Shown here one piece after another: positions 8,087-17,507 of a DNA stretch of 36,961 bases. The notes below the pieces were generated by a model. The model did no database searches. It was not told the origin of the DNA and saw nothing but the letters and a program-made list of their open reading frames with translations. Origin of the DNA: an uncultured Clostridia bacterium (lineage in GTDB: Bacteria > Bacillota > Clostridia > TANB77 > CAG-508). Position 1 is the stretch's first letter, and each line of letters starts with the position of its first letter. The stretch is from contig CALXET010000003.1 of NCBI GenBank assembly GCA_944387405.1, positions 1 through 36,961 on the forward strand, read 5' to 3'. A program made the translations under genes and the position numbers.

Positions 8087-9754
8087 TTAAAAAATACCAA
8101 CTATATTTTCATTTTCATCTAAATCAATATTTTCTGCAGCAGGTCTCTTTGGAAGTCCCGGCATAGTAAATATGTTACCAGTAATAACTACTAAAAACTC
8201 TGCACCATTTTTAACAATAATTTCTTTTACATGAATATCAAAAGGCTCTTCACACAATAAGTTTTTAGGATCATCTGAAAAAGAATATTGAGTTTTTGCA
8301 ATGCAAACTGGATAATTACTTATATCAATTCCTGCTTTTCTAATTTCTTCTAAATTCTTTTTAGCTTCATCTGATATTTGAACATCTTCTGCTCCATATA
8401 CTTTTTTAGCAACTTTTCTAATTTTTTCTATTACATCATCTGAATCTTCATACATATATTTAAAATCAGATTTTTCATCACATAATTTAATTACTTTTTT
8501 AGCTAAATCCTCTGCTCCTTTTCCACCTTTTGCCCAAACTTCTGTAAGACTTAGCTCAACACCTTTTTCTTTTAATCTCTTTTCTAAAAGTTTTATCTCC
8601 TTATCTGTATCTTGAAGATATCTATTTATAGCTACTACAACATTTAAACCAAATTTATTTTTTAGATTATCTACATGTTTTAATAAATTTTCTATTCCTT
8701 TATCTAAATATTCTAAATTTTCATTTTCAATATCATTAATTTCTTGTCCACCATGATATTTTAGAGCTTTTATAGTGGCCACGCACACTACTGCATCTGG
8801 TTTAAATCCTGCTTTTCTACACTTAATATCTAGAAATTTTTCTGCTCCTAAATCTGCCCCGAATCCAGCTTCAGTAATTACATAATCACCTAATTTTAAT
8901 GCCATTTTAGTTGCAATAATACTATTACATCCGTGAGCAATATTTGCAAATGGTCCACCATGAATTATTGCTGGATTTCCCTCTAAAGTTTGAACAATAT
9001 TTGGATTAAATGCATCTTTTAATAAGACTGTCATTGCGCCTTCAGCTTTTAAATCTTTTGCAAATACTGGCTTATCATCTTCATTATATCCGATTATAAT
9101 ATTTCCAAGTCGTCTTTTTAAATCTTTCAAATCTGTAGCTAAACAAAAAATAGCCATTATTTCTGAAGCAACTGAAATATCAAATCCATCTTCCCTTTTT
9201 GTCATTCCATTTTCACTTGAAAGTCCAACTTCTACTTTTCTTAATTTTCTATCATTTAAATCTACACACCTTTTCCAAATAACTTTCTTAATTTTAAGTT
9301 CATTTCCATGAAAGATATGATTATCAATCATCGCCGAAAGCAAATTATTTGCAGAAGTAATAGCATGTATATCTCCTGTAAAGTGTAGATTAATATCCTC
9401 CATTGGAACTACTTGTGCATATCCCCCACCTGTTGCTCCTCCTTTTATTCCAAATACAGGTCCAAGTGATGGTTCTCTTAGTGCTAAAACAGCCTTTTTA
9501 TTTAATCTATTTAATCCATCCGAAAGTCCAATTGCAACAGTTGTCTTTCCCTCTCCTAGTGGTGTTGGATTTATAGAAGTTACAAGTATTAATTTTCCAT
9601 TTTTATTTTCATCTATTTCATTAAATATTTTATTTGAAATCTTAGCTTTATATCTTCCATATGGTTCAACATAATCTTCTTTAATATTTAACTTATCTGT
9701 TATCTCTGTAATCTTCTTCATTTTTATACTTCTTGCAATATCAATATCTTTCAT
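8087..9754 (-). CDS. fhs: Formate-tetrahydrofolate ligase
   Basis: A 555-residue protein, the normal family length. It joins formate and tetrahydrofolate at the cost of ATP to give 10-formyl-THF, for one-carbon metabolism and the Wood-Ljungdahl methyl branch. The P-loop TPLGEGKTTVAIGL lies near residues 67-80; other family blocks are REPSLGPVFGIKGGATGGG, DIHAITSANNLL and HGGPFANIAHGCNS. The start ATG has GGAGGGGAG upstream. Single-gene unit with its own promoter and terminator. Several CGGA strings occur here, all in the NNC GGA or NCG GAN phase and all read as normal triplets, which makes the gene a useful control for the recoding claim. Confidence 0.97.
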   Translation of the reverse strand: MKDIDIARSIKMKKITEITDKLNIKEDYVEPYGRYKAKISNKIFNEIDENKNGKLILVTSINPTPLGEGKTTVAIGLSDGLNRLNKKAVLALREPSLGPVFGIKGGATGGGYAQVVPMEDINLHFTGDIHAITSANNLLSAMIDNHIFHGNELKIKKVIWKRCVDLNDRKLRKVEVGLSSENGMTKREDGFDISVASEIMAIFCLATDLKDLKRRLGNIIIGYNEDDKPVFAKDLKAEGAMTVLLKDAFNPNIVQTLEGNPAIIHGGPFANIAHGCNSIIATKMALKLGDYVITEAGFGADLGAEKFLDIKCRKAGFKPDAVVCVATIKALKYHGGQEINDIENENLEYLDKGIENLLKHVDNLKNKFGLNVVVAINRYLQDTDKEIKLLEKRLKEKGVELSLTEVWAKGGKGAEDLAKKVIKLCDEKSDFKYMYEDSDDVIEKIRKVAKKVYGAEDVQISDEAKKNLEEIRKAGIDISNYPVCIAKTQYSFSDDPKNLLCEEPFDIHVKEIIVKNGAEFLVVITGNIFTMPGLPKRPAAENIDLDENENIVGIF

Positions 9755-9776
9755 ATTCTCCCCTCCAAATAAAAAA

Positions 9777-9810
9777 ATTATACCTACTTATTTTATATAA
9801 TAGGTATAAT
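9777..9810 (-). terminator. Terminator of the asp23-yuiD operon
   Basis: ATTATACCTA / TAGGTATAAT perfect inverted repeat (9777-9786, 9801-9810); on the minus strand it is followed by seven Ts (9776-9770). It overlaps the fhs promoter. Confidence 0.75.
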
Positions 9811-9820
9811 CTTTTTACAA
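9792..9820 (-). promoter_or_regulatory. SigA-type promoter for fhs
   Basis: Minus strand TTGTAA (9820-9815), 17-base spacer, TATAAA (9797-9792). The -10 lies inside the loop of the upstream operon's terminator, so termination and initiation share the same 40 bases. Confidence 0.6.
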
Positions 9821-9859
9821 CTGTTTATTTAAAATTTATTTAAATTTCTATGTAATTAC

Positions 9860-10294
9860 TTAAAATATTAATCCTGCTGTAACACCAATTACAGCTCCAA
9901 CTATTACTTGGAAAGGAGTATGTCCTAATACTTCTACTAATTTTCCTTGTACTTCTAAAGGTTTTAGGCCCGGAGTCTCAATTAATTTATTAAGTAAAGC
10001 TGCTTGCTTCCCAGCTGCCCTTCTTACTCCTGCTGCATCATACATTACAACAAAAGCAAATATAAGTGATATTGCAAATATTCCTGAACCAAATCCATAC
10101 TCTTTACCAATTAATGTTGCAAGCGACGTTACTATAGCACTATGAGAACTTGGCATTCCACCTGCTCCAAATACTCTTTTAAAATTAAATTTTTTATTTT
10201 TAATTAAATCAGTTATAACTTTAATTGTTTGTATACAAAACCATAAAATTAACGGTACATATACAAATTTATTTGTAAATATATCTGTTATCAT
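9860..10294 (-). CDS. Divergent PAP2-family membrane protein (YuiD type)
   Basis: A 144-residue membrane protein with the DUF212 pattern: RVFGAGGMPSSHSAIVTSL in the first half and a later D-A-x-G-V-R-R-A-A-G-K-Q run, then GHTPFQVIVGAVIG near the C-terminus. These residues resemble a PAP2 phosphatase active site, so a lipid phosphate role is plausible but not shown. The start lies two bases after the xseB stop; the SD GGAG is inside the xseB end, which implies coupling. Last gene of the asp23 operon. Confidence 0.9.
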   Translation of the reverse strand: MITDIFTNKFVYVPLILWFCIQTIKVITDLIKNKKFNFKRVFGAGGMPSSHSAIVTSLATLIGKEYGFGSGIFAISLIFAFVVMYDAAGVRRAAGKQAALLNKLIETPGLKPLEVQGKLVEVLGHTPFQVIVGAVIGVTAGLIF

Positions 10295-10296
10295 CT

Positions 10297-10524
10297 CTAT
10301 ACTCCTACATCAAAATTTTCTTCTTCAATCTCGCCATTTTTTTCTAATAAAATAGTTATTTTCTTTTCAGCACTTTCTAACTTTTCATTACATAGTTTAG
10401 AAATCTTCATTCCCTCTTCAAATTTTTTCATTGAATCATCTAAATTTAGTTTATCACTTTCTAGTTCTTCTGCTATATTTTCTAAATCATCCATTAATTC
10501 TTCAAAACTTTTTTCTTCTTTCAT
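10297..10524 (-). CDS. xseB: Exodeoxyribonuclease VII small subunit
   Basis: A 75-residue acidic helical protein beginning with SFEELMDDLENIAEELES, the typical XseB antiparallel coiled-coil, with LDDSMKKFEEGMKISKLC after it. It binds the XseA C-terminal helices to form exonuclease VII, which degrades single-stranded DNA. It lies two genes after xseA, with one small membrane protein between. ATG start with AGGAG. Confidence 0.95.
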   Translation of the reverse strand: MKEEKSFEELMDDLENIAEELESDKLNLDDSMKKFEEGMKISKLCNEKLESAEKKITILLEKNGEIEEENFDVGV

Positions 10525-10545
10525 AATTTTCTCCTATTCTAAAAA

Positions 10546-10749
10546 TTAAAAATCTTCAATATTATTTTGCTCTGATTGTATATTAGAATTTACATTATTT
10601 TTTTTACTTTCTGCTAATCTATTTTGCATATTTATTATCATTGCAAAAGTCGCTATTATAACAACGAGTACTATAGCAGGAACAAATTTTAATATTTTAC
10701 TTATTATATTATTATCTTTTTTATTTTTATTTTCCGTTTTATTATACAT
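10546..10749 (-). CDS. Small single-pass membrane protein, unknown
   Basis: 67 residues: a Lys/Asn-rich N-terminus of about 20, one membrane helix (residues about 23-44, VPAIVLVVIIATFAMII), and an Asn-rich tail. No family recognised. It sits between xseA and xseB in the operon with short gaps on both sides (about 15 and 21 bases), so it is probably expressed. GGGGGAATAA lies about 12 bases from the ATG. Confidence 0.6.
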   Translation of the reverse strand: MYNKTENKNKKDNNIISKILKFVPAIVLVVIIATFAMIINMQNRLAESKKNNVNSNIQSEQNNIEDF

Positions 10750-10764
10750 TTAATATTATTCCCC

Positions 10765-11952
10765 CTATAATACTTTTGCTTTTTTAGTACCATCTAAATA
10801 TTTTAAATCTATTTCCATATTCTCTTTTAAATCATGTGCAGATTTAATTACTTTACCATCTATTTCACTTATACAGTATCCTCTTTTTAAAGTCTTAAGT
10901 GGGCTTAAAGCATCTAATTTAGATATAAGCTCTACATATCTCATTTTTGATTTATTTACCTTATCTGAAATAGTATTTTCTATTTTACCTAATAAATCTT
11001 CTAATTTCAAATATTCATCTTGAATTTTTCTTTTTGGATCAGTAAATGCTTTCGATTTCATACATTTTTCATAACGCATTTTCATTAAATCTAGTTTTCT
11101 AGATAAAAGAGTTCTATATCTTTTTTCATATAATTTGATTCTATCTTTTAAATCTTCTACATCTGCAACTGCAAGTTCTGCTGCAGCAGATGGTGTTGGT
11201 GCTCTTAAATCTGAGACAAAATCAGATATACTAAAATCTGTTTCATGTCCTACAGCAGAAATAATTGGAATCTCAGAATCATATATTGCTCTTGCAACTA
11301 CTTCTTCATTAAAAGGCCATAAATCCTCTAAAGATCCTCCTCCTCGAGCAAGAATTAATACATCTGCTAATTTTTTATCATTCATTATTTTAATTGCCCT
11401 TGCAATCTTGTCTCCTGCTCCTTCTCCTTGTACAGGTACTGGAAATAGACGTATATAAACATTTTTATTTCTTCTTGTTGAAACATTTATTATATCCCTT
11501 ATAACAGATCCTGTCTGAGATGTAAGCACTCCTATTACTTTTGGCATTAAAGGAATCTTTTTCTTATGAGTTTCATCAAACAACCCCTCTTTTTCAAGTT
11601 TCTCTTTAAGAGCATTATATGCAGCATACAAATCTCCTACTCCATCTTCTTGCATAGCTTTGCAATATATTTGATAAACTCCATCTCTCTCAAAAACAGA
11701 TACAGTTCCAAAAACATTTACTTTCATACCATCTTTTGGCGTAAAATTAAGAGTAGCTGTATATGATTTAAACATAATGCATTTAATCAAAGATTTATCA
11801 TCTTTTAATGTGAAATACATATGTCCTGTATAGTGATGTTTGAAATTTGATATCTCACCTTTAACAAACACATTATTCAAATATTCATCTTCAGCTACTC
11901 TATCTTTTATATACTTATTTAAATCACTTACTGATATAGGTTCTATTTTCAA
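10765..11952 (-). CDS. xseA: Exodeoxyribonuclease VII large subunit
   Basis: A 395-residue protein with an N-terminal OB fold (about 1-100; FVKGEISNFKHHYTGHMYFTL), a catalytic domain with GVLTSQTGSVIRDI, ARGGGSLEDLWPFNEE and SAVGHETDFSISDFVSDLRAPTPSAAAE split over residues about 140-265, then a coiled-coil region that binds XseB. It is a single-strand DNA exonuclease. The start is a TTG at 11952 with GGGGG eight bases upstream. The family's usual length is about 400-450, so it is complete. Confidence 0.95.
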   Translation of the reverse strand: MKIEPISVSDLNKYIKDRVAEDEYLNNVFVKGEISNFKHHYTGHMYFTLKDDKSLIKCIMFKSYTATLNFTPKDGMKVNVFGTVSVFERDGVYQIYCKAMQEDGVGDLYAAYNALKEKLEKEGLFDETHKKKIPLMPKVIGVLTSQTGSVIRDIINVSTRRNKNVYIRLFPVPVQGEGAGDKIARAIKIMNDKKLADVLILARGGGSLEDLWPFNEEVVARAIYDSEIPIISAVGHETDFSISDFVSDLRAPTPSAAAELAVADVEDLKDRIKLYEKRYRTLLSRKLDLMKMRYEKCMKSKAFTDPKRKIQDEYLKLEDLLGKIENTISDKVNKSKMRYVELISKLDALSPLKTLKRGYCISEIDGKVIKSAHDLKENMEIDLKYLDGTKKAKVL

Positions 11953-11971
11953 AGTTTGTTTCCCCCATAAA

Positions 11972-12382
11972 TTATTCTTCTGAATTCTCTTTTATAATAC
12001 TTGCTAATACTCCATTTATAAATTGTTTTGATCCATCATCTCCATATTTTTTAGCAAGTTCTACTGCTTCATTAATACCAACTTTATATGGTAAATCCAT
12101 AAATTTTATTTCATAAATTGCTAATTTTAAAATAGCAAGATTTACTTTCGAAATTCTATCTATTGACCAATCTTTTTTTAAATTTTTTGATATTAATGAT
12201 TCTATTATTTCTCTATTTTCTTTAATTCCATTTACAATTTCTTTTAAATATTCTATTGTTTTTTTATCTTTTATTTCATTATTTTCTATATATAAATCTA
12301 TTTGTTCTAATTGATTTTCTTTTTGAACTTCTAATTCATATAATAACTTAAAAACTAATTCTCTTGATAATGATCTATTCAT
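11972..12382 (-). CDS. nusB: Transcription antitermination factor NusB
   Basis: 136 residues, all helical, with the NusB signature: N-terminal [13 protein letters not shown] and C-terminal [27 protein letters not shown]. It acts with NusE (S10) at boxA sites in rRNA transcription. The AGGAG site is seven bases before the ATG. The usual Clostridia order asp23-amaP-nusB-xseA is kept. Confidence 0.95.
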   Translation of the reverse strand: MNRSLSRELVFKLLYELEVQKENQLEQIDLYIENNEIKDKKTIEYLKEIVNGIKENREIIESLISKNLKKDWSIDRISKVNLAILKLAIYEIKFMDLPYKVGINEAVELAKKYGDDGSKQFINGVLASIIKENSEE

Positions 12383-12402
12383 TTTATTCTCCTAATAATT
12401 TA

Positions 12403-12606
12403 TTACAATCTATCTATTAATTCTTTTAGTTTTTCTTTTATTTGTTCTTTATTTTTTCCAAAATAATACCCTGCATATATTCCTGCACAAATAACTAGAA
12501 GTGCAATTACAACTTTATAAATTCCTGTACAAAGTAAAAGTATTGCAATTAATGCTCCTATTATTTGATATTTGTAGTTTGCTAAAAAATTCTTAAAATC
12601 GTCCAT
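12403..12606 (-). CDS. DUF2273 small membrane protein
   Basis: 67 residues with a short amphipathic N-terminus, two close hydrophobic stretches (about 13-30 and 31-48) and a basic helical tail (GKNKEQIKEKLKELIDRL). This matches the DUF2273 family that accompanies Asp23/AmaP in Gram-positive bacteria; it probably belongs to the membrane complex of AmaP. AGGAGG lies seven bases before the ATG. Confidence 0.85.
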   Translation of the reverse strand: MDDFKNFLANYKYQIIGALIAILLLCTGIYKVVIALLVICAGIYAGYYFGKNKEQIKEKLKELIDRL

Positions 12607-12629
12607 ATAAGTTCCTCCTAATATTTCAA

Positions 12630-13172
12630 TTATTCTTGAACTCCTCCAAGTTGTTCTATGTTTTTAATTTTTATATTTATTTCTTTAATATCTAAATCAG
12701 TTGCTTTTTTTACAGAATCTTTTATCTTAGTTTGAATATCTGCAGTAACATCTTTAACTGATGCACCAATATTAACTGAAAAATTTAAAAATACTAAAAT
12801 ATTATTATTTTCATCAAAATCTAGTTTTGTACTAACATTTGAAACATCCTTATTTTCAGCAACTACTGTTTCTATTAAATTATTAATTGATTCTTTAGTA
12901 ATTAATAATTTTCCATTTTTATTTTCAAGTAAAATTCCTGAACTATTTTCACTTGAACTTTTTCCTCCATTAATAATATTTCTAATAGACCATATAGCTA
13001 ATACTACAGCAACTATTATTACAATATAGAAATACTCATTAATTATCTTTTCACAATAAGAAACTATTTCTGATACACTTAATATTTCTACTACAGCTAA
13101 TCCTACAATTATAGTAATTGCAAAAATTATTAAAGAAAATATTTTTAGACTAAACTTATCAAAAAACTTCAT
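12630..13172 (-). CDS. amaP: Alkaline shock response membrane anchor AmaP
   Basis: 180 residues: two N-terminal membrane helices (about 10-32 and 45-65) joined by a short loop, then a soluble Asp23-like domain (KLLITKESINNLIETVVAE.. to the C-terminus). AmaP anchors Asp23 at the membrane in staphylococci. It sits between asp23 and DUF2273 as usual. AAAGGAG site before the ATG. Confidence 0.85.
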   Translation of the reverse strand: MKFFDKFSLKIFSLIIFAITIIVGLAVVEILSVSEIVSYCEKIINEYFYIVIIVAVVLAIWSIRNIINGGKSSSENSSGILLENKNGKLLITKESINNLIETVVAENKDVSNVSTKLDFDENNNILVFLNFSVNIGASVKDVTADIQTKIKDSVKKATDLDIKEINIKIKNIEQLGGVQE

Positions 13173-13197
13173 TTGATTACTCCTTTATTAATTAAAA

Positions 13198-13629
13198 CTA
13201 ATCTATTATATCTACATCTTTTTCTTCAGGTGCTTTTTCTTTTGATATAACGTTTACACCTTGAACATGAATATTAACTTCTTGTACTTTTAGTCCAGTC
13301 ATTGATTCTACAGCAGTTTTTACTCTATTTTGTATTTCAAATGCAATATCTGGAATTCTTACACCATATTCAACTATAATATTTACATCTATTTTTGTAT
13401 TTTTTTCATTTACTTCTGCTTTTATACCTTTTGCCATATTTTTCTTACCAAATACTTCAGTAAGTCCTAGTCCTCCTGACATAGAACACACTCCTGGAAC
13501 CTCAGAAGCTGCAACTCCAGCGATAACAGCTACGACATCTTCAGAAATTTTTATTCCTGTAGCATCATCTACAGAGACAAGTTCTTCTTTATCATCAGTC
13601 TTTACGTTAGTATCTTTTTCGTTTTCCAT
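13198..13629 (-). CDS. Asp23/Gls24 family envelope stress protein
   Basis: 143 residues. After a charged N-terminus, the Asp23 domain runs from about 25 to 130: ISEDVVAVIAGVAASEVPGV, then VNEKNTKIDVNIIVEYGVRIPDIA and VQEVNIHVQGV. Such proteins form a membrane-near layer with AmaP and are linked with cell-wall stress. First gene of an eight-gene operon that continues to yuiD, under the promoter at 13664-13692. Start with GGAGG seven bases upstream. Confidence 0.93.
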   Translation of the reverse strand: MENEKDTNVKTDDKEELVSVDDATGIKISEDVVAVIAGVAASEVPGVCSMSGGLGLTEVFGKKNMAKGIKAEVNEKNTKIDVNIIVEYGVRIPDIAFEIQNRVKTAVESMTGLKVQEVNIHVQGVNVISKEKAPEEKDVDIID

Positions 13630-13663
13630 ATAAAAACCTCCATTATACTAATGTTATTTAAAT

Positions 13664-13692
13664 AGTATATCAGTTATTCTTAAGTTTTACAA
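13664..13692 (-). promoter_or_regulatory. SigA-type promoter for the asp23 operon
   Basis: Minus strand TTGTAA (13692-13687), 17-base spacer, TATACT (13669-13664), about 35 bases before the asp23 ATG and just after the fmt stop. Confidence 0.7.
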
Positions 13693-13702
13693 CAAAATTT
13701 AC

Positions 13703-14659
13703 TCAAAACTTATATCCTTCTTCAATTTTATTTCCTCTTAAAAAATCTTTTATATTCATTCTTTTTGAATTCTCACCTTGAATTTCTAAAACAGATAATA
13801 TTCCTTTTTTAGTTTTTATAAATAATCCTTCTTTTTCATTTGACTTTACTACTGTTCCTGGCACGATATTTTTTAGATTATCTATATCCATATTTTCTTC
13901 GTTAATAGCTATAGCTTTCCAAAATTTTATCATTTTTCCATCTTTATAAGTGTAAGCTCCCATTATTGGATTTAATCCTCTTATTAAATTTTTAATTTCT
14001 TCTGCTGTTTTGTTTTCAAAATCTAATTTTGCCATTTCTTTTTTTAACATAGGAGCTAAAGTAAAATCATCACCTTGTTTTTCTCTCGGAGCTTTTCCTT
14101 CTTCTATTAATTTTACTGTTTTTATTAAAAGATCTGCTCCTATTTTAGATAATCTATTCCAAAGTTCTCCTGTAGTCTCATTTTCTCCTATTTCTACTTT
14201 TTCTTTTAGAATCATATCTCCTGTGTCCATTCCCTTATCCATATACATAGTTGTAATTCCTGTCTCTTTTTCTCCATTTATTACAGCCCATTGTATTGGA
14301 GCTGCTCCTCTATATTTAGGAAGTAATGAACCGTGTACATTTATACATCCAAGTCTAGGAATATTTAATATTTCTTCTGGAATAATTTTTCCATAAGCTA
14401 CTACACATATCAAATCTGGATTTAAGCTTTTTATTTTTTCAATAAATTCAGTATTATCTCTAATTTTTAATGGTTGCTCTATTTTTATATTTTTACTTTC
14501 AGCATATTCTTTTACAGGAGATAGAATCATTTTCATTCCTCTTCCTTTTGGCTTATCTGGATTAGTTACAACAGTTAAGATGTTGTAATTATTTTCTACT
14601 AAAGCTCTTAAAGAATCTCTAGCAAAATCGGGTGTTCCCATAAATACTATATTAAGCAT
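13703..14659 (-). CDS. fmt: Methionyl-tRNA formyltransferase
   Basis: 318 residues, the normal length. The formyltransferase domain has HGSLLPKYRGAAPIQWA (catalytic His with SLLPxYRG) and ETGITTMYMDKGMDTGD; the C-terminal OB-like domain binds tRNA. It formylates Met-tRNA for initiation using 10-formyl-THF, which fhs (8087-9754) can supply. Its ATG shares the last A of the def stop codon (TAATG), so translation is coupled to def. Confidence 0.97.
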   Translation of the reverse strand: MLNIVFMGTPDFARDSLRALVENNYNILTVVTNPDKPKGRGMKMILSPVKEYAESKNIKIEQPLKIRDNTEFIEKIKSLNPDLICVVAYGKIIPEEILNIPRLGCINVHGSLLPKYRGAAPIQWAVINGEKETGITTMYMDKGMDTGDMILKEKVEIGENETTGELWNRLSKIGADLLIKTVKLIEEGKAPREKQGDDFTLAPMLKKEMAKLDFENKTAEEIKNLIRGLNPIMGAYTYKDGKMIKFWKAIAINEENMDIDNLKNIVPGTVVKSNEKEGLFIKTKKGILSVLEIQGENSKRMNIKDFLRGNKIEEGYKF

Positions 14660-15162
14660 TATTTTTTCTCCTTACTTTTTTCAATATCTTCCTGAGTTAT
14701 AACTTCTAATGTTCCTGGTATCATTTTATCTTTAAAAACAATTCCTTCTAAATGATCACATTCATGTTGAATACATTGAGCTAAAACTTCTTTTGCTTCT
14801 ATTTTTATTTTATCACCATTAATATCTAATGCCTCTACTGTAACTTCATTATATCTTTCTACTTTAGCAAATTGATTTGGAAAACTCAAACATCCTTCAT
14901 CAAAAGGAACTTTTTCACCTTTTACTTCTATGATTTTAGGATTAATCAAAACAAATTTTGAAACTCCATCATATAAATCTATAACTACTATTCTCTTTAA
15001 AATTCCTACTTGAACTGCAGCTAAACCAAGCCCATCTGCTTTATGCATTGTTTCAAACATATCTTCTACAAGTTCTTTGACTCTATCATCTATAACTTCT
15101 ACTTCTCTTGAAACCTTTCTTAATATTGGATCTCCTTCTTCTCTGATATTTCTAATTGCCAT
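14659..15162 (-). CDS. def: Peptide deformylase
   Basis: 167 residues with the three conserved motifs: GLAAVQVG, EGCLSFP (metal Cys) and QHECDHLEG (HExxH type). It removes the formyl group from nascent proteins. The C-terminus overlaps fmt by one base. The gene follows priA by 14 bases; priA-def-fmt is a common order in Clostridia. GGAGG before the ATG. Confidence 0.97.
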   Translation of the reverse strand: MAIRNIREEGDPILRKVSREVEVIDDRVKELVEDMFETMHKADGLGLAAVQVGILKRIVVIDLYDGVSKFVLINPKIIEVKGEKVPFDEGCLSFPNQFAKVERYNEVTVEALDINGDKIKIEAKEVLAQCIQHECDHLEGIVFKDKMIPGTLEVITQEDIEKSKEKK

Positions 15163-15176
15163 TATTGCCTCCTACT

Positions 15177-17410
15177 TTAATTCATACTTGTTGGATTAAT
15201 ATCAACTACAATACTTGTGGTATTAAATTTATATTTATACACCGCTTTTAATGCATTATCTATTATTTTAAGTACATTTCTATCTAATTTACATTTTAAT
15301 AGAATTCGCCATCTATAAGTGTTTTTAATTTTATCTATTGGTGACGGTTGTGGCTTAAATATATTCATATTATTATACTTAAATTTAATCAGATTATTAT
15401 AAATAATATCACAAACCTTTGGTGCTTCATCTATATTTTTCGAATTAACTCTGATACATATTATATCGCAAAAAGGTGGATAATTCAACCTTTTTCGAAG
15501 TTCAATTTCCGCTTCATAAAACTTTTTATAGTCTTGTGACTTTGAAAGACTTATCGCATAATTATCTGGATTATAAGTTTGTACAATTACTTTTCCTTTT
15601 TCTTTTTCTCTTCCAGCTCTTCCTGCAACTTGTGTTATAGTTTGAAACGTTCTTTCTACTGCTCTATAATCATCTATTCCGAGAGAAGTATCTGCTGCTA
15701 CTACTCCGAACCAAAGTAACATTTGGAAAATGATGTCCTTTTACAACCATTTGTGTTCCTATTAATATATCAATATTTTCATCTTTGAATTTATTTAATA
15801 TTTCCTCATGTCCATTTTTCTTAGTAACAGTATCTATATCCATTCTAATTGTAGTTGCTTCTGGAAAAAACTTTTTAACTTCATCTTCTAATTTTTGTGT
15901 ACCGCTTCCGAAATATTTAATTCTACTACTACCACATTCAGGGCAAGTCTTTTTAGGAGATTCTTCATGTCCACAATAATGACATTTTAATTTATTTTCA
16001 TACATATGATATGTAAGAGTTATGTCACAATTAGGGCATTTTATTGTGTATCCACAATCTCTGCACATAACAAAAGTAGAATATCCTCTTCTGTTTAAAA
16101 ATAATATTGTTTGCTTTTTATTTTTTAAATTTTTTTCTATCTCATCATGTAATTTATTAGAAATCATAGATCTGTTTCCACTTGCAAGTTCATACCTTAA
16201 ATCTACTATTTCCATTTCTGGGATAGATGCATTATTTGCCCTATTATTTAGTTCTAAAAGCTCTATATCTCCTTTTTTAGCTCTATAGTAATCTACTACA
16301 TCTGGAGTAGCACTTCCTGAAAGTAATATCGCATTATTTTGCTTACATAAATATCTTGCTATATCCTTAGCATTGTATCTAGGAGTCATATCTGATTTAT
16401 ATGAACTATCATGTGATTCATCTATAATTATTATTCCTATGTTTTCTGCTGGTGCAAATATTGCAGATCTTGCACCTATTACTATTTTAGCATCACCATT
16501 TTTTATTTTTTGCCATTCATCATATCTTTCACCTAAAGATAATTTACTATGTAGAACTGCAATATTATCTCCAAATCTTGCTAAAAATCTATCAACCATT
16601 TGAGGAGTAAGGGATATTTCTGGAACAAGTACTATTGCAGATTTTCCGAATATTTATAACTTTTTCTATTAACTGCATATATACTTCTGTTTTACCTGAA
16701 CCTGTAATTCCATGAAGTAAAAACTCACTATATTCTTCATTATCTATCATAAATTCCACAGTATCATATACTTCTTGTTGTTCTTTATTTAGTTTTAGTT
16801 TTTTATCTCTTTCAACTTTCTTGTGAATAAATGGATTTCTATTTACCTTTTCTTCAACAATTTGAACATATCCATTTTTCTCTAATGTCTTCATTATTGA
16901 TTTACTAACTTCTGTAATTGCTTCTAGCTCACTTATATTTATTCCATCATTTTCTTCTAAAAATCTTAGTAATTTAATTTGTTTTTCACTTTTTAGTGTA
17001 TTTGTTTGTATATCAAATTCAATTTCATCTGATGTTTTATTTAAATACACAAAATTAAGTGTCTTATCTTTTACTCTGTTTTCTATATTTTTAGTAGCTG
17101 AACCTGGTGGAAGCATAAGTTTTATACAATCAGAAATGTTGCAAAAATATTTCATAGACATAAGTTTTGCAAGTTCTATATTTTCCTTAGCAAGTAACCC
17201 ATCTTCTATTTTTATTATTTCTTTATTTGCAAATTCTGATTTCTCTTTGAAACCAATAATATAGCCTTCTTCTTGCTTATTTCCTCTTCCAAAAGGTACA
17301 AAAACTCTATTACCGAGCTCTATTTTATTTTCTAAATCCTGTGGCACTATATAATCAAATGTTTTATTTAATGCTTTTGCATTACTATTTATTATAATTT
17401 CAGCAATCAT
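15177..17410 (-). CDS. priA: Primosomal helicase PriA, read through two CGGA recoding sites
   Basis: PriA restarts collapsed replication forks. In plain triplets it is split into three frames (17410-16592, to 15670, to 15177). Reading CGGA as Gly at 16648-16645 (G255) and at 15708-15705 (G568) gives a 743-residue protein, a normal PriA length. Segment 1 has the DNA-binding domain and Walker A (HGITGSGKTEVYMQ). Segment 2 has VLVPEISLTPQ, the DESHD box, eight zinc-binding cysteines (CRDCGYTIKCPNCD.., CHYCG, CPECG) and GTQMVVKGHHFPNVTLV. Segment 3 has helicase motif VI (QVAGRAGRE) and the C-terminal domain. No segment alone has all helicase motifs. Both glycines match conserved family positions (GK after the motif Ia lead, and the LVGVV strand). 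It starts with ATG after three tandem AAAAAGGT repeats. Confidence 0.93.
15705..15708 (-). other. CGGA recoding site 5 (priA, Gly568)
   Basis: Minus-strand reading TTG GTT [CGGA] GTA GTA GCA. Phase after site 4: (16647-15708)/3 = 313. The zero frame would stop at 15670. Nine codons downstream the zero frame meets a second in-frame CGGA (15681-15678), where a shift would also restore the right frame. Confidence 0.92.
16645..16648 (-). other. CGGA recoding site 4 (priA, Gly255)
   Basis: Minus-strand reading AAT ATT [CGGA] AAA TCT GCA. Phase: (17410-16648)/3 = 254. The zero frame stops 18 codons later at 16592. The restored run INIGKSAIVLVPEISLTPQ is the standard PriA sequence. Confidence 0.93.
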
Positions 17411-17415
17411 TTATT

Positions 17416-17440
17416 TACCTTTTTACCTTTTTACCTTTTT
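17416..17440 (-). repeat. Three tandem octamers at the priA ribosome site
   Basis: TACCTTTT-type units repeat three times with an exact 8-base period (central A at 17417, 17425, 17433). On the minus strand this is AAAAAGGT x3 directly before the priA ATG, with SD-like AAGGT at about 8, 16 and 24 bases. Repeat number could change the initiation rate. Confidence 0.7.
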
Positions 17441-17507
17441 TATTATTTTATCCTTAAACAAATTAATCTTATTAATTTGTTTACTTATTAAGTATATCAG
17501 ATATACG

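Noticed and set aside
15678..15681. A seventh recoding site in priA at this CGGA
   Set aside because: In the correct PriA frame it reads CTC GGA as Leu-Gly; a shift here would destroy the frame. It matters only as a fallback for ribosomes that missed the site at 15708.
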